Source of the DNA: Microcebus murinus
Taxonomy: Eukaryota > Chordata > Mammalia > Primates > Cheirogaleidae
Direction of reading: 5' to 3'
Assembly: GCF_040939455.1 (NCBI RefSeq)
Contig: NC_134122.1
Span: 34,204,001-34,268,000, forward strand
DNA length: 64,000 nt
Shown: positions 49,991-63,152 of the stretch, piece by piece
Layout of the letters: the number at the start of each line of letters is the position of its first letter
How positions within the stretch are numbered: position 1 is the first letter of the stretch
The notes under the pieces: model-generated
The model's database searches: none
What the model saw: only the letters and a program-made list of their open reading frames with translations
What the model was told of the DNA's origin: nothing
Made by a program: the position numbers and the translations under genes

Positions 49991-50579
49991 ACTGATTTTT
50001 TAAGAGGCCCATAGGATGTCCAAGGAGAGATATCCCATGAGAGTGTGAGTCTGGAGCTCAGAAGAGCAGCATGCGCTCGAGATATGGTTTGGTTTTCTAT
50101 GCAGTCCATGGATCAGATTTCTCTTTCAGAAAAAAAATATTTGATGATTAGGACAAGCTTGTGAGATTTTTATTTCTGTGTGATTTACCTGGAGGACTCT
50201 AGAGCTGACCAGATAAAAGGCAATAAATATATAACTAATCATCTATCCATGATGTACTCCCTCATTATTATTAGTGAAGATATATTACATATCTCTTTGG
50301 ACCACAGCATAATTTTAGAAAACTCTGGATAAACATCTTTCTTTTTTATTTATTGCTCTGCCTCACTTTGATTACTTTTGCTGTAGCATCAACCTGCATT
50401 TTATTTTAATCATCTCCCCCCAGAACACTGTTGATTTTTTCACAGCCATGTTAGAATATATCTTGGGAGAGTCCATTTCTTTAAAGCTGTTTCAAGAGCA
50501 TATGGCATGTTTGGAGGATGCCATGATTTCTATCCTGCTGAATCCCTCACACATTTGAAACAATTATTATCCTCTCTGG

Positions 50580-50740
50580 TAGCTCATGCAACTTGTTAGA
50601 TCATTATTTGTGGGTGTCACAAAATGTTCGTGAGACGCCAGTGTGAAACACTGTGTGGAATATATGTGGTTAAATTTCTCTGAATTTGTGTGCCAATCGA
50701 AGCAAGATCAAAAGAAACTTCAGGATTCTAGAGTAGAAAT
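50580..50740. promoter_or_regulatory. Candidate conserved non-coding element
   Basis: Contains three retained CpGs ('atgttcgtgagacgccagtg', 'caatcgaagc') in otherwise CpG-poor DNA and no repeat. Weak, texture-based call. Confidence 0.25.
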
Positions 50741-51969
50741 GGCACATGGAACTTTTTAGGTCTTTTTTTTTATATTTAATTCAGAGAGTCATATACAGGA
50801 ATAAGTATGTAGAATTTGGATTTGTTAGGATTATATCTGATAACATTACAAACAGAGAACAGTTTTTGTTGTAGCATATGTGGCTCCCAAATGTCATGCC
50901 ATGGAGTTCTGGGGATGTTTAGATACCAAATTTGTGCATATTTTTAAGGAAGAACCAGGTAGCCTTCAAATATACAGACTATGTTATTTATCAGAAAGAA
51001 TAGTATATGAATTACCAAACATGAAAATTTTAAGCCACGTATCTCTGATATACTTTGCAATTCTCACTAAGCATCACTAATACTGAATATGAATGTCTGT
51101 CTCACGATGACCTTAGAATTGTATTATGTTATGACATAACAGGATTTTATTTATTCTGTTCATCAGAGTGAAGGAGAGTGAAGGATATATAATGATTTCA
51201 GCGTGGTCTCTAATTTCACTTCCTCTGCTGTTTTAGAGTCTTAATATAGGAATAGTCCCCATTTCGTGTGGCTTACTCATAGTCTTAAAGCTTCTGCCTA
51301 ATCAAAGGATAATTAGATTGGTCTTTTATGTATTTATTAACCAAAAGAGTATTCTTTTTACACGTGACATTTTAGCAACTTCCGTAATTTAAGTGATATT
51401 TGCCCAAATATTATCTGTACTCTCACCTTCATACAAGAGGATTTAATAGTTTAGCATAATATGTTATATTAATGAGCTGTTTGAAGGCCAAAGATATTTT
51501 GACTGTTTGAAAGACCATGATGTAGTTGTTGAAATAACTGAAAAAGGTAGCCCATCATATAAAGAAAGACTGATGACCCTGTTGCTTTAGTGAATGATGC
51601 TAGCTTTCTCTCTAACAGAAAGCTCTCTGCTCACCTTAATTTTAAGCATGTGACTTGACAACTTTGTGTCTTCATTGAAAGACCCCTAGGGAGAATAATT
51701 TCTAAGCTATTAAAAAATTCCCAAATTACCCAAATTTAACCTCATAGATTATGTCTGTGATGGCTTGTTAGGTGGCACAGGTGACTAAATTTGTTGTTCA
51801 GAAAAGATGGCCTTATAAACAATTCTTTTTTTTTCACACTGTTTTAAGCATTTTAACATTTATCACTCAAAATGTATCATGTTATTGTCTTTTCTACTCA
51901 TGGCTGTTAGTGTCCGAAGATGTGCTTCTATACACTGACATAAAGACATTTGTGAAAGGTCCTTCATCC

Positions 51970-52330
51970 ATCTGACATTGGTGAATTGAAGAATAATGTA
52001 CTATCTACATAAAACTGTATTTATTCCTATTAAACCAATCATTGCCTTTTGCAGTATTCCAATGAAATTGTGATTTTTTTTAGTAGATTCTTCTTTGATG
52101 GAGCTGTGATCTGCAATAATCTTGTCATGCCAAGCTCAAAATACTACTAAATGAAGACATTTGTGGAAGGGAATGATTGTAAATTGCATGCAAATTTCAA
52201 CTCGGCTAGAATTAATCAATATGGAAACAGAACTTGTGCGTTCCTGATATAATGATGCTGAAACTAATCCCATGGAGTTCTATTTCCATGGGAATTAGGC
52301 ATTTATTTTGATTTAAATCTCTATTTTATT
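51970..52330. promoter_or_regulatory. Candidate enhancer with octamer (POU) motif
   Basis: Repeat-free block with a perfect octamer ATGCAAAT (52188-52195), 'gaattaatcaatatgg' just downstream and the inverted repeat at 52264-52298. Octamer plus ATTA/AAT-type sites fit a neural POU/homeodomain enhancer. AUTS2 introns are known to contain brain enhancers, but identity with any of them is not shown. Confidence 0.38.
52264..52298. repeat. Imperfect inverted repeat
   Basis: CTAATCCCATGGA (52264-52276) pairs with TCCATGGGAATTAG (52285-52298) with one bulged base and an 8-nt loop. Confidence 0.9.
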
Positions 52331-52664
52331 CCTTGAAGACAAAGTCCTGTTTTTGAGTCTTTTAACAGTAACTTCTTTGGGTGATTGAGAGGGGTTATAA
52401 AAGAAACAGGATTAAAATCAAGCTTCTGACTTCCCCTGTGGAGACATTTGCCATTTCCTATTTAATTTGCTATGCTTGTTTAATGAATCTTTCCCCCAAT
52501 TTTTCTTGTTCATTTTTTTGTCCACTGAAAATTCTAAGGCTTATGAGATAGTACATGATGAGATCTTTATTATATGTTAAATGTGCAACACTGGTATCTA
52601 AATAGCGTATTCTCTTATTTGTTCCAGTTTCTTAGGGTGATCCTGGCTCATCCTTGATTGAAAT

Positions 52665-52702
52665 GTTTTTTGGTTTTGGTTTTGTTTTGTTTTGTTTTGT
52701 TT
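52665..52702. repeat. (GTTTT)n tract
   Basis: Five to six GTTTT-type units on the + strand. Confidence 0.88.
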
Positions 52703-53685
52703 ATTAAAAGTCATTGCCATAAAAATCTCACTTTCTGGGGAACAGATCGCCATCATTGACTTTTTAATTCCTCCACACATTCATAGTATTTCTCATCTTC
52801 TTTGATTGGCAAGATTAAGTTTATGGCCTTTTATTCTTATATTTGGCTACTAGATATGTTAGCCTTAGATTATTTGTTCCTCATCTTTTCTACAAGCTGT
52901 TTAAGCCACGAATTTGCAGAGAGAAGGTCTTGTCATTGACATATTTCATATCACCAAGGCATCAGTGTTATAGATATAAATCTTCAGAGTCTGAAAACTT
53001 ACTTCCCAACCCCTTTGGAATACTTTAAGAGTCCCTTTATTTATAGCCCAGTTTAAACCCCAATGGGTAGCACTCCATAAACCTGCAGTGACATCCAGTG
53101 GCCTCGTGGTGTAATTTTTTTACAAAATTTTCCAAAAGGAATTCAGTGCCAGTATTGCCTATCAAAGATACTGCTGGAGTTATAGAAGAGGGATCCCTAA
53201 ATTCATTACCTTATAAAAAGTTACTGAAATACCCCTTCATAGGATTACCAGAAGAATGATTATTCATTTCTTGTTTTTTAAATTGAGGAACAACAGCCTC
53301 TAATAAAATAAAGTTTATTCCAAATCACAGAAAAATATCAAGTTGAAGGCAATTTTTTTAACAAAATTCTGAAATGTAGAATTTCCTATTCTTGATCTTT
53401 TTTGGAAAAGGTTTAAGAAATAAAGGAGAATCTTTATTTTGTTCATCTTTTTGTGATTATAAACTAAGAAGTTCTTTGTTATTCCTTTTTTCTTGGTTCT
53501 TGTGCTATTAATTGCTTTGACAATCTTCCTATACCATGTTAACCTTTGGATTTTCTCAAAACATCTAAGATTGCTACTATAAATCAGAGCCAAGTAACTC
53601 CCAATCAGATTATTATCTTTGAATTATATTATTAAAAGAAGGAATATCTTTATAAAAATGATGCACCATAATTATAAAAGATTTA

Positions 53686-53965
53686 CATGGACTTTGGGGG
53701 GCCACAGGGAGAGAATTGCTTGAAACCAGGAGTTTGAGACCAGCCTGGGCAACATAGCAAGGCTCTGCCCCTACACAAATTAAAAAAAAAAAATTGGCCA
53801 GGTGCAGTGCCACTTGTCTGTAGTCCTATCTGTTCAGGAGGCTGAGGCAGGTGGATTGCTTAAGCCCAGGAGTTTGAGGTTGCAGTGAGCTATGATCGTT
53901 CTACTGCACTCCAGCCTAGGTGACAGAGTGAGACACTGTTTTCTTTTGTTTTGTTTAAAAAAAAA
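53686..53965 (+). mobile_element. Alu, 5'-truncated
   Basis: Begins in the left arm ('ggactttggggggccacagg'), has an A-rich linker (53780-53792), and a complete right arm ending 'gagtgagacactgtttt'. Confidence 0.9.
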
Positions 53966-54189
53966 ATGTACATGGTAGAAAACAACACAAACAGAATGTA
54001 AGCACATCAGCCTAAATCTTATCTTTTTCACTGAAAAAACCTGTGTTAATATTTGATAAGCCTCTGTCCAGATCCTCTCTGTCCATGAATATTGGTAAAA
54101 AGATGAATAGTTCAGAAGCTAAGAAATAATTTCTTGACATTGAATGAAACTACATATATATCTGCCATGTTTACTTGGTTTCTAATTAC

Positions 54190-55262
54190 CACAGACTGTT
54201 ATACCAGGTGGCGTGAGAGGGCTAGGGAAGAGGTTAGCTTTTTTGTAGAGATGACTCTGCCTTTGTTGTGACAGGCAGGACTGGCTAGTGAGAATCAGGT
54301 TAGGGATAGTATCAATAGAGATGAGTGGTTGGCAGTCACCTCATGGCTGTCAACTACAAAGTTTCCTCTCCATAAGTTAACTGAAGCTGAAATGGGACAG
54401 GATAGTCTATACATTTAAACACCCTGGATGAGATGTTCCAGAGCTTAGAGAGTTAATAGGAATTAATTCTAGCATGTAGAAACTAAGCAAGTAGGATTTT
54501 TTGAACTGGTGCTACACACATTCATACCAAAGGTAAATGTTAGGTTGGGCAGGGAGGGAGAGAGATCTTTAGATATCTTTCACAATTGATACTAAGGCAG
54601 AAATTTGACATTTAGATTTCACTGACGTACCTACTCCCCAGATACTTCTCAAGATACAAAGCAAAAGCCATATGCTACCGGCGGAGGGGGAAGAATGCTG
54701 TCTGTCCTAGTCCTAAGCAAAGATTAGCTGCTGTGAGAAAAGGGCTATGAACCTTCCCCTACTTTGAAATGAAATGGGACAGAATCTCTCTGAAGTTCAG
54801 GGAGATCATTGTGCCCAGGATTCTGCACTGATATGAAACAGAGGGCTGCGCCTCTAGCAGAGAAACAGAAAACTTCCTTATACCTGAGTTATTCCACTAA
54901 TACAAGGCAGAACTTGGCTTTCTCATGGGAGGGATGTAGGGAAGGGTGAGAGAACTGATTGTACTCTATATCCTGAACTGAGTAGGAAGCAGAGATTGCC
55001 TGCTATTAGGGGAGAGGCAGAAATGCTAAGAAAGTCCTATTCTTGAGGCTGGTTGTACAGGGCCAAGCCAAGACTGAGGTTGGAGCAGAACTAAGAAACT
55101 CCCCTCTCTCCACCACAAACCAAGAACCGTAAGAAATAAACAATAGCAGTCTACTGCTTGAGGAGTAGTGGGAGCATTGAAAGAAACCTAGATACCCTGT
55201 AATGCTTGTGTGCAGGTCCTACCTTAAATTTAGGGTAGATCAGGAACACTGAGGAAAACTTT
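54190..55262 (+). mobile_element. Probable old L1M/HAL1 5' region
   Basis: G/A-rich text with phrases like 'ggtagg...cagggagggagagagatc' and 'attaggggagaggcagaaatgc', in the style of old L1 5'UTRs. It precedes L1 ORF1/ORF2 text (from 56041) in the right order. Divergence is high and the call is tentative. Confidence 0.4.
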
Positions 55263-55264
55263 TT

Positions 55265-55700
55265 GACATGTTTTTTGAAAAATAAACTTTTGTTTCTGAA
55301 TAATTTCAGATGTACAAAAAGTTATGCAAGTAGTAGGATTTCCCTATACACCCAACCTAGTTTTCCCTATTGTTAACATCTTACAGTTTTCACAACTAAT
55401 GAATTAATATTGTTACATTATTATTAACTAAAGTTCATACTTTATTCAAATTTTCTTAGTTTTTACTTAATGCCCTTTTTCTGTTACAGCATCCTATCCA
55501 CATTAGGATACTATATTGTATATTTAGTCATTGTGTCTCCTTAGGCTTCTCTAGACTGTGAGAGTTTCTCAGAATTTTTTTTTTCTTTTTGATGACTTTG
55601 ACAGTTTTGAGGAGTGCTGGCCAGGTGTTTTATAGAATGCCTATTGATTGATTGGGATTAAAACATTTTTTTTGATGTTTTTGTCATGATTAGACTTTTG
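55265..55700. mobile_element. Old L1M-class LINE 3' segment
   Basis: 'aatttcagatgtacaaaaagttatgcaag', 'tttagtcattgtgtctcctta', 'gatgactttgacagttttgagg' and 'ttttgtcatgattagac' follow a widespread old LINE text. It appears inserted into, or adjacent to, the larger L1 block. Confidence 0.6.
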
Positions 55701-55710
55701 GCCTCTGCTT

Positions 55711-55835
55711 TGGAACATCTGGCCTCTCACAAAGGACTATGTCACAGCAGCCTATCAAATGTGGGATTTCATCCAGTGGTGTACCAAAACTAATTATATC
55801 AATAATAAAACACAAACACAGTTCAACAGTTGATT
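55711..55835 (+). repeat. 125-bp repeat, copy 1
   Basis: From 'tggaacatctggcctctcac' to 'gttcaacagttgatt'. It matches 56729-56853 end to end without gaps at about 109 of 125 positions (hand count). No family recognised. Confidence 0.92.
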
Positions 55836-56040
55836 AGGTTTATTTAGTACCCCCTCCTCCCCCAATACTGACAGCTTGAAAGAATGTTACCCATTTCCTG
55901 GCAGAAATATTTAGCTCACTTTCTTTTACATGAAAAGTTAGAATTCAATAAAAAAAATTATGCCACACATACATACACAAACAAGAAAAAAAAAAAGGTA
56001 ACTGTTTTCAAGAGGTATAGCAGTCAGCAAAACCAGATAT
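55836..56040. other. Intronic sequence next to the 125-bp repeat
   Basis: A/T-rich with a C-rich patch at 55850-55866. Not assigned. Confidence 0.4.
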
Positions 56041-56664
56041 CTCAACTTCAGACAGGGATTTTCAAATAACTATGATTGTTATACTAATAGGTCAAATGGA
56101 AGATGTGGACAATGTATATAAATCAATGCAGAATATCAGTAGAGAGATGCCATCTATAAGAGTCAGTTGGAAATGCTAAAAATGAAAAATACAACATCAA
56201 ATATGAAAAAAGTTTTTCTGTGGGTTCATCAATAGACTGGACATGATAGAGGAAAGAATCAGTGACCTTGAGGATAGACAAATAGAAACCTATCAAACTG
56301 AAACAGAGCAAAAAGAGTGGAAATAAAAAACAGAACATTGCTGCAGAAATTTTTCAAACAGTCTAACATATATGAAGAGAGAGAAAATAGGGGATAATAA
56401 ACATCTGAAGAGATAATGGCTGAGAATTTCCACAATGAAAGGAAACAAACCACAAATCCAGTCAGAATAAATATGAAGAAAAGCACATCTATGTATGTTG
56501 AAGTCAAACTGCTGAAAACCAGAGATAAATAAGGAATCCTAAATACAAAGAAAAATGGAAATATTACATACAGGGGTACACAGATAAAGGTTCAGAAGAT
56601 TTTATGTCAGAAATTATGTAAGCTAGAAAACAATGGAATGATATCTTTTAAAGAACCAAAGAAG

Positions 56665-57110
<446 letters not shown>

Positions 57111-57396
57111 CGAAAGAACAAATACTCTCAACCTAGAATTCTATATCTATGAAAAATGTGGTGCAAAAAAGAAGGAAAAATTAAGTCTGTCAGATGAACC
57201 AAGGTGATTCTTTGCCTGCAGAACAGCACTACAAGAAATGTTAAAGGAAGCTCTTCAGACTGTATGAGTATGCTGCTGTAGCATGCAGAACATTTGGTTC
57301 TACATAAAGGAGTGAAAGGCACCAGAATTGTAAAAATGTAAATAAATATAAAAGACTTTTTTCTTTCTTTTAAAAATTTTTTTGAAGAGAGGTTAG

Positions 57397-57600
57397 GGTA
57401 TGGGTTGACAAAATGCTGATGAGCCGAACCCAACCCTAGGCTTGTTTTGTATAATCCATGAGCTAATAAAGTTTTTATTTTTAAAAAAGGGGTATAAAAG
57501 AACTTCAAAAATAACAATAATTAATGAATATGTAACAGACCATACATGGCTTACAAGCCTAAATTATTTCCTATCTGGTACTGGTTTAAAGCAAAAATAG
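57397..57600. mobile_element. Possible hAT (Charlie-type) MITE
   Basis: 'gggttgacaaaatgctgatg', 'ataaagtttttatttt', 'ggcttacaagcctaaattatt' and 'ctatctggtactgg' resemble a common old hAT non-autonomous repeat. It interrupts L1 text that continues on both sides. Family not assigned. Confidence 0.45.
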
Positions 57601-58007
57601 TAACTGTTGTGGGGCTTCTAACATATATCAGGGTAAAATGTTGGTAATAGTAGTACAAAGGATGGGAGGTAGGAAATGGAAATATACTGTTTTAAGGTTT
57701 CTACACTATACATGAGATAGTATAATAAAATTTCCAAGTAAACTGTGATAAGAACTTATATTGTGAACTCAGAGCAGTCTTTGGGGAAAAGATAAAGCAA
57801 AATATAGTTAAGTATCCAATAAAAGGTAAAAACGGAATCATAAGTAATGCTTAATTAATACAAAAGAAGATAAAAAACTTATTAAAAAAGTAATAAGAGC
57901 AGATGGGTCAAAGTTTTAAAAATGTATGATGATAGATATATATCCATCCTTAGCAATAATTACATTAAATATAAATGGCCAATTAGAAAGCAGACATTAT
58001 GAAATTA

Positions 58008-58306
58008 GGTCAGGCGTGGTGGTTCATGCCTGTAATCCTAGAACTTTGGGAGGCCGAGGTGGGAGGATTGCTTGAGGTCAGGAGTTTGAGACCAGCCTGG
58101 GCAATAGGGAGACCCTATCTCTACAAAAAATTAAAAAAAAAAATATTAGTCGGTCCTAGTGGCATGTGCCTGTAGTCCCAGCTACTTGGGAAGCTGAAGT
58201 AGCAGGATCACTGAGCCCAGGAGTTCAAGGATCCAGTGAGCTATGATGATGCCATTATACTCTAGTCTGGGCAACAAAGTGAGACCCTGTTTCAAAAAAA
58301 TAAAGT
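58008..58306 (+). mobile_element. Alu inside L1
   Basis: Complete dimer from 'gtcaggcgtggtggttcatgc' to 'gagaccctgtttcaaaaaaa'. Old and diverged. Confidence 0.93.
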
Positions 58307-58906
58307 AAAATTGGATAGAAAGCAAAACCCAATTATGTACTGTGTAGAAGAAACTCATTTTAAATATGAAGACATTGACTATGTTAAAACAAAAAGATTT
58401 GAAAACAATGTATCCTGAGAACTCTAATAAAAATACTGGAGTGGGTTTATTAATATCAGACAAAGTGTACTTCAGAACAGCAATGTTACTAAAAATAAAG
58501 CTGAATATCACACACCACATGATGTTACAGGGTTCAGTTCATCAAGAAAACAAGAATTCATCTGGAAAAAGTATGTACCTAATAAAAGATCCTTAGATTA
58601 CATAAAGCAAAAACTAATAGAACTACAAAGAGAGTTAGACAAGTCTGCCAATATGGTTGGAGATTTCAATACTCTTTCCTCAGTAATTGATAGAACAATT
58701 TAACACAAAATAGGAAGGACAAAATAAGACTTCATTTAACAACACCATCAGTCACTTTGACTCAATTGACATTTAGAATACCTTCTCTAAAGCAGAATAC
58801 AGTTTTTTACCCAAGTGCATATGTAACAGTCCTTAATTATAGAGCATATTTTAGGCTATAAAATAAATTTTAATAAGTGTAAAAACATTGAAATGATGCA
58901 AATTGG

Positions 58907-59240
58907 GCCAGGTGTGGTGGTTAATGCCTGTAATCCTAGCACCAAGGTGGGAGGATTACTTGAGCCCAGAAGTTCCAGACCAGCCTGCGTAACATAGCGA
59001 GACTCCATCTCCGCAAAAAATAGAAAAAATATCTACGTATGGTGACTTGCACCTGTAACCTGTAGTCTCAAATACCTGGGAGGCTAAGGCAGGAGGATCT
59101 CTTGGGCACAGGAGTTTGAACTATGAGCTCGCAGTGAGCTATGATGATGCCACTGCACTCGAGCTTGGGTGACAGAGTGAGACCCTGCCTCAAAAAAAAA
59201 AAAGAAAAAAAGAAAAAAAAAAAGAAAAGAAAAAAAGATG
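58907..59240 (+). mobile_element. Alu inside L1, long A-rich tail
   Basis: Dimer from 'gggccaggtgtggtggttaatgc', with a small deletion after 'taatcctagcacc', to 'gagaccctgcctc'. Then an A/AAAAAG tail of about 50 bp. Confidence 0.93.
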
Positions 59241-59360
59241 CAAATTATATTCACTGACCACAGCAGGTTTAAACTAGAATTCAATAACAGAAAAATACCT
59301 GGAATATCCCTAAATATTTGGAAGTTAGATAACATACTTTTAGATAGCCCATAGAGCAAA

Positions 59361-60117
59361 CAAATCTAAATTGATTTTACTGTTTAAATGTCTCCTATTT
59401 CTAGGCATTTAAAAAGTCTATATATAATGACAAGAACATTCTGTTGGGATTTGTACTAGTGGAGTATACGATATATTTTAAATGTTTGGCTTAAGGACAT
59501 ACAGAGTCACACGACTTGTTTGGGCAGTGTGATTCCTTTGAATAAAATAAATACCCCAAACTTGATAACCGATCAAGCTGAGGAAGTTACAGAATTGCCC
59601 TGAATCGAGTTTTAGTTTTACATTGCAATGGTAGTGTTGGATATTTTGTGATTGAACTTGTTGATTTTCAAATGTAAATTGTTTTTTCAGATCTATGACT
59701 CATCAGTCTGTCAACAAACATTTGCTGTGTGCCTCCTGAGCAAGAGGCCCTTCCTCATGGTAGTTTCTAAACTCTCCCAGTATTTTTAGTTCCCTGGGTT
59801 GGAAGCTTTAAGACATAGATGATGATATCATGAGGTATAGCCTAGTACTAACCAGTGAAAACAAAATATGGAAATTTCTGCTCTGCTTTTAAAGAAGCAG
59901 AGTTTGGGTATATACTTTGGAAGAACAATATGTAATACAATAGCAGTTAGATAATGAATTCTCAATATGCATCTAAATCAGGATTTGAAAGTCTTAGTAT
60001 TTAGAAATTCAGATTTAATGTGATATATATGGCTTCTTAATAATAAAGAATATAAAGTCCTTTGTGGGCTGGTGAGTGAGTGAATTTTTGTTTTTACTCT
60101 GGGAAATACTTTCTTAA
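59361..60117. other. Intronic sequence, possible short L2 scrap
   Basis: Mostly unassigned. 'caacaaacatttgctgtgtg' near 59713 may be a decayed antisense L2 3' end. Confidence 0.45.
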
Positions 60118-60402
60118 AAATTTTATTTAGAGATAAGGTCTTGCTTTGTCACCTAGGCTGGAGTGCAGTGGTGCAATCACAATTCACTCTAACCGCATGA
60201 GCTGAAGTAATCCTTCTGCCTCAGCCTCCCGAGTAGCTAGAACTACAGGCACGCATCGCCATGCCTGGCTAATTTAAAAATCTTTGTGTACAGACAGGAT
60301 CTCACCATGTTGCCCAGGCTGTTCTTGAGCTTCAAGCAACCCTGCTGTCCTGGGCTCTTAAAGTCCTGGGATTCTAGGCATGAGCTGCCATTCCCAGCAG
60401 GA
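60118..60402 (-). mobile_element. Alu (old)
   Basis: Antisense dimer from 'tttatttagagataaggtcttgc' to 'ggcatgagctgccattcccagc'. Many substitutions. Confidence 0.9.
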
Positions 60403-63029
60403 AATACGTATTTTGTACCAGCAGCTATTGTGACCATGATGTTTTTGCCCTAAATATTAGATCATCATTTCCTCTGTGTTGTCAGGTTACCCATAATATA
60501 ACCTGTTCTCTAATAGAAAAAAAATATTTTAGTTTGCATGTAAAACTAGGGCCCAGGCCTTTGGGTTTATTTTGATGATTTGTTGCATGCAGAAAACATG
60601 GCAAACCTATTTGCAAAATTTCTTCAATTAAGAATTGTTTTATTTAAGAAAAAAATCATTTCTTTACTGAATACTTCAGATGAGTTATTTTTGGAGAACT
60701 ACAGAGCTTATGACAAATGATTAATTCTTCTTAAAAACAATTGTGCTACCACCTTACTACCACCTAAAATCTTGTTATTCCTTTTTTTAGCCTGGGAAGA
60801 CTTCACAGTTAAGAGTTTTTGGTATAATTTTGATTTTTTAAAATCATGAGCACCATATGGTTATAGAATGCAGAGGTTTCATGAAATATATTCAGTGAGA
60901 ACCAGAAGTAATTTACCATGCCTTGAATTCATTTAAATATCTACCAATTCAATATGTAAAATAGTCTTCACAATAAATGTTAAGAGATAAGATTTTATAC
61001 TTGATTATTAATGAAATGCTTGCTAATTATTTCTTCTTAGTATTGCTAGTAAAATGGGGGTTGACAAATCCTAGATAGTGATGCCACATACATGTGGGTC
61101 ACTTAAAAAAAACGTTATTTGCTGTTTAATTTTCTAACATTGCATCATTCCCTAAATAGCCTCAAGATCTAAATACAATAGCAGTAGTACTTGCTGAAAA
61201 TTGGAAACCATAAAAATCATAATTTTTCTGAAAATCAGGAGAGGGAGGGAATTTCAAATAATAGAGCTCTGTATTAAAAAAATGTTTTATCTACCGTCTC
61301 TCAAAAGGCAGTTTGATAGCTAAATATATTTTAAAGTTTTATATTATTTCCACTTCTTTTTTGGTAGTAATGGTAAGTAAAGAGACACCATAGATCACAG
61401 ATATTTATGTTATTAATAAAAGATCCAAGCTCTGTATTTGAGATTAGATTTACTAGGGACAGGTTATCTTTATAACTCTACTTTATTTAGTTCCCTTACT
61501 TGCACATTGAGTAGATGGCAATGACTGGGGAAGAAGTAAAATAATGATGTTTAGTTCCTTTGATTGTGGTAAATTCACTGAACTATGGAGGGAAATTTTA
61601 GCCATTTAGGGTCTGCTGCCAGGTACTGTAGTTACCTGCATATCTCATAGAGAAATGCTCCTTAATTACACTGTATGACTAAACTGTCTTAAAATGAATG
61701 ACTGAGCGTATCTCAAAATTGAAGTTTTCTTTGAAGTAAAAAGTCAGTAAACCATTGTTTTCAAACTATCAGATTGTATGCTATTGTCCCAAGCTCACAG
61801 ACAAAGATCATCAGTCAGAGGTTTTAGGCAAGTGGCGACAAGGGAGGGGCTATAATGGAAGTGAACCCTTTTCCTCTTTTTTCTGATTGTTTTGCCCACT
61901 TGTCCTTTACTCTTTGCAGTTCTGAGAGGAATGTATGGAACAGCCCTGAATATGGGGGCCGCTGCTGCTAGATTGTTGCCATTAACCAGCTTTCATGGCT
62001 TTTGTGGGAGCCTCCTTTTCATTAGTATTTGCGACATGTTCACCAGCAAAATGATTATGTTAGGCAGAGACATCACATCACTTACATTTCATAGCTCAGT
62101 GCAATTTTCATAAACTGCGAGGCAACATCCAAAAAAACATGACTCAGAATTAGAGTTTCAGAAGATTATTATATAGACATTATTTCCCCCAGGTCACGGG
62201 CTTTAGTCAAATTTGGAGGAGAATGAAATTGCCAACAGTGAAAAGCAGACAGAAAGGTATGAGTTCATGAGCAGAGAAATAACATTTTCATTTGTTCCTT
62301 CCCCATGGGAAAGATTCAGCATTCCGGTAAATGGAGACGGTTATAAGAAATGAATTTTTGTCAGCAGGGATGTGATTTTAAGGCTCACTTATCCATTGGC
62401 AATCTAGATTTCTAACCCCAGGAATCTAGGAAATTGCTACAGAATGTAGTCTTTATTATAAACAAGTTTTTTTTTTTTTTTTTTGGTAGTTTTTCCCTCC
62501 TTTTCTTAGGCAGAGATTTTTAAGATGGAGAACTACAGTTCTTTCTGTATTTCAGGGGTCAGATGACTACAGAATTTCCTCGTCCGCCCTGAGTTTTTCC
62601 TCACTGATGTTGCTTTGTGATGGAAACCCTTTTTCCCCATCAACCTTCCTTCATTCTCTGCTTTCATTTCCCAACCCTCCTCTGTTCCATCAGCACAACT
62701 CTGACAGTGTTGAAAGCCACAAACCTCGAATCCTGTCATGAAGTGAGGGATCAGTGGCCTCTGCTTCTGTTGCCCAGCGTTTGCAGGATGTCTTTTGGTA
62801 TTGCTGCTTCTCTATTCTCTGGCCATAGTGTTGTGATATGCTGAAATTCTTTGGAATTTCAACTTCCTTCTTCTGTATTCTTATTAGTGTAATTCCCTAC
62901 CAAAATTTATAGGAAGCAAATCACATTGCCTTCATTATTATTATGCTTACAATGTAATGATTATGAAACAGAAGGTCCCTTTCTTTTCTCTTTTCTTTCT
63001 TTCTTGGTTTTTTTTTTGTTTTTTTTTTT
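60403..63029. other. Single-copy intronic block
   Basis: No transposon recognised. Contains a weak candidate at 60540-60720 ('ttgttgcatgcagaaaacatgg', 'acaaatgattaattc') and a stronger one at 61850-62420. T-runs lie at 62467-62484 and around 63009-63032. Confidence 0.5.
61850..62420. promoter_or_regulatory. Candidate conserved element with exon-like splice signals
   Basis: About 570 bp with seven retained CpGs and no repeat. The text is unusually balanced: 'gggccgctgctgctagattg', 'ccattaaccagctttcatgg', 'tatttgcgacatgttcacc'. Inside it, a pyrimidine tract with TTTGCAG (to 61919) and a donor-like AAAG|GTATGAG (62257 on) delimit a possible 337-nt exon. Enhancer, cassette exon, or neither: the sequence alone does not decide. 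Confidence 0.4.
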
Positions 63030-63152
63030 TTTACCAATTGAATGTTTATGGCAACCCTGCATTGAGTAAATCTATCAGCATAATTTTTCCAGCAGCTGTG
63101 CTCACCTCACGTCTCTGTGTCACATTTTGGTAATTCTAGTGATATTTTAGAC
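63030..63152. mobile_element. Possible DNA-transposon fragment
   Basis: 'ccaattgaatgtttatggcaaccctgc', 'gagtaaatctatcagcataat' and 'gtctctgtgtcacattttgg' match a common old interspersed repeat that I believe is a DNA transposon. It is cut short by the L1 that follows. Confidence 0.5.

Larger units (their letters stand above)
49991..53685. other. Single-copy intronic block
   Basis: No transposon recognised over 3.7 kb. Two candidate regulatory blocks (50580-50740 and 51970-52330) and a (GTTTT)n tract at 52673-52702 are noted. No exon supported. Confidence 0.5.

Noticed and set aside
57128..57517. 129-codon minus-strand open frame
   Set aside because: It is antisense to old L1 text and the hAT-like insert; no recognisable protein.
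61892..62113. 73-codon + strand open frame beginning MPTCPLL
   Set aside because: It crosses the acceptor-like site, is hydrophobic but matches no family I know, and has no supporting start context. The region is better viewed as regulatory or as a possible non-coding cassette exon.
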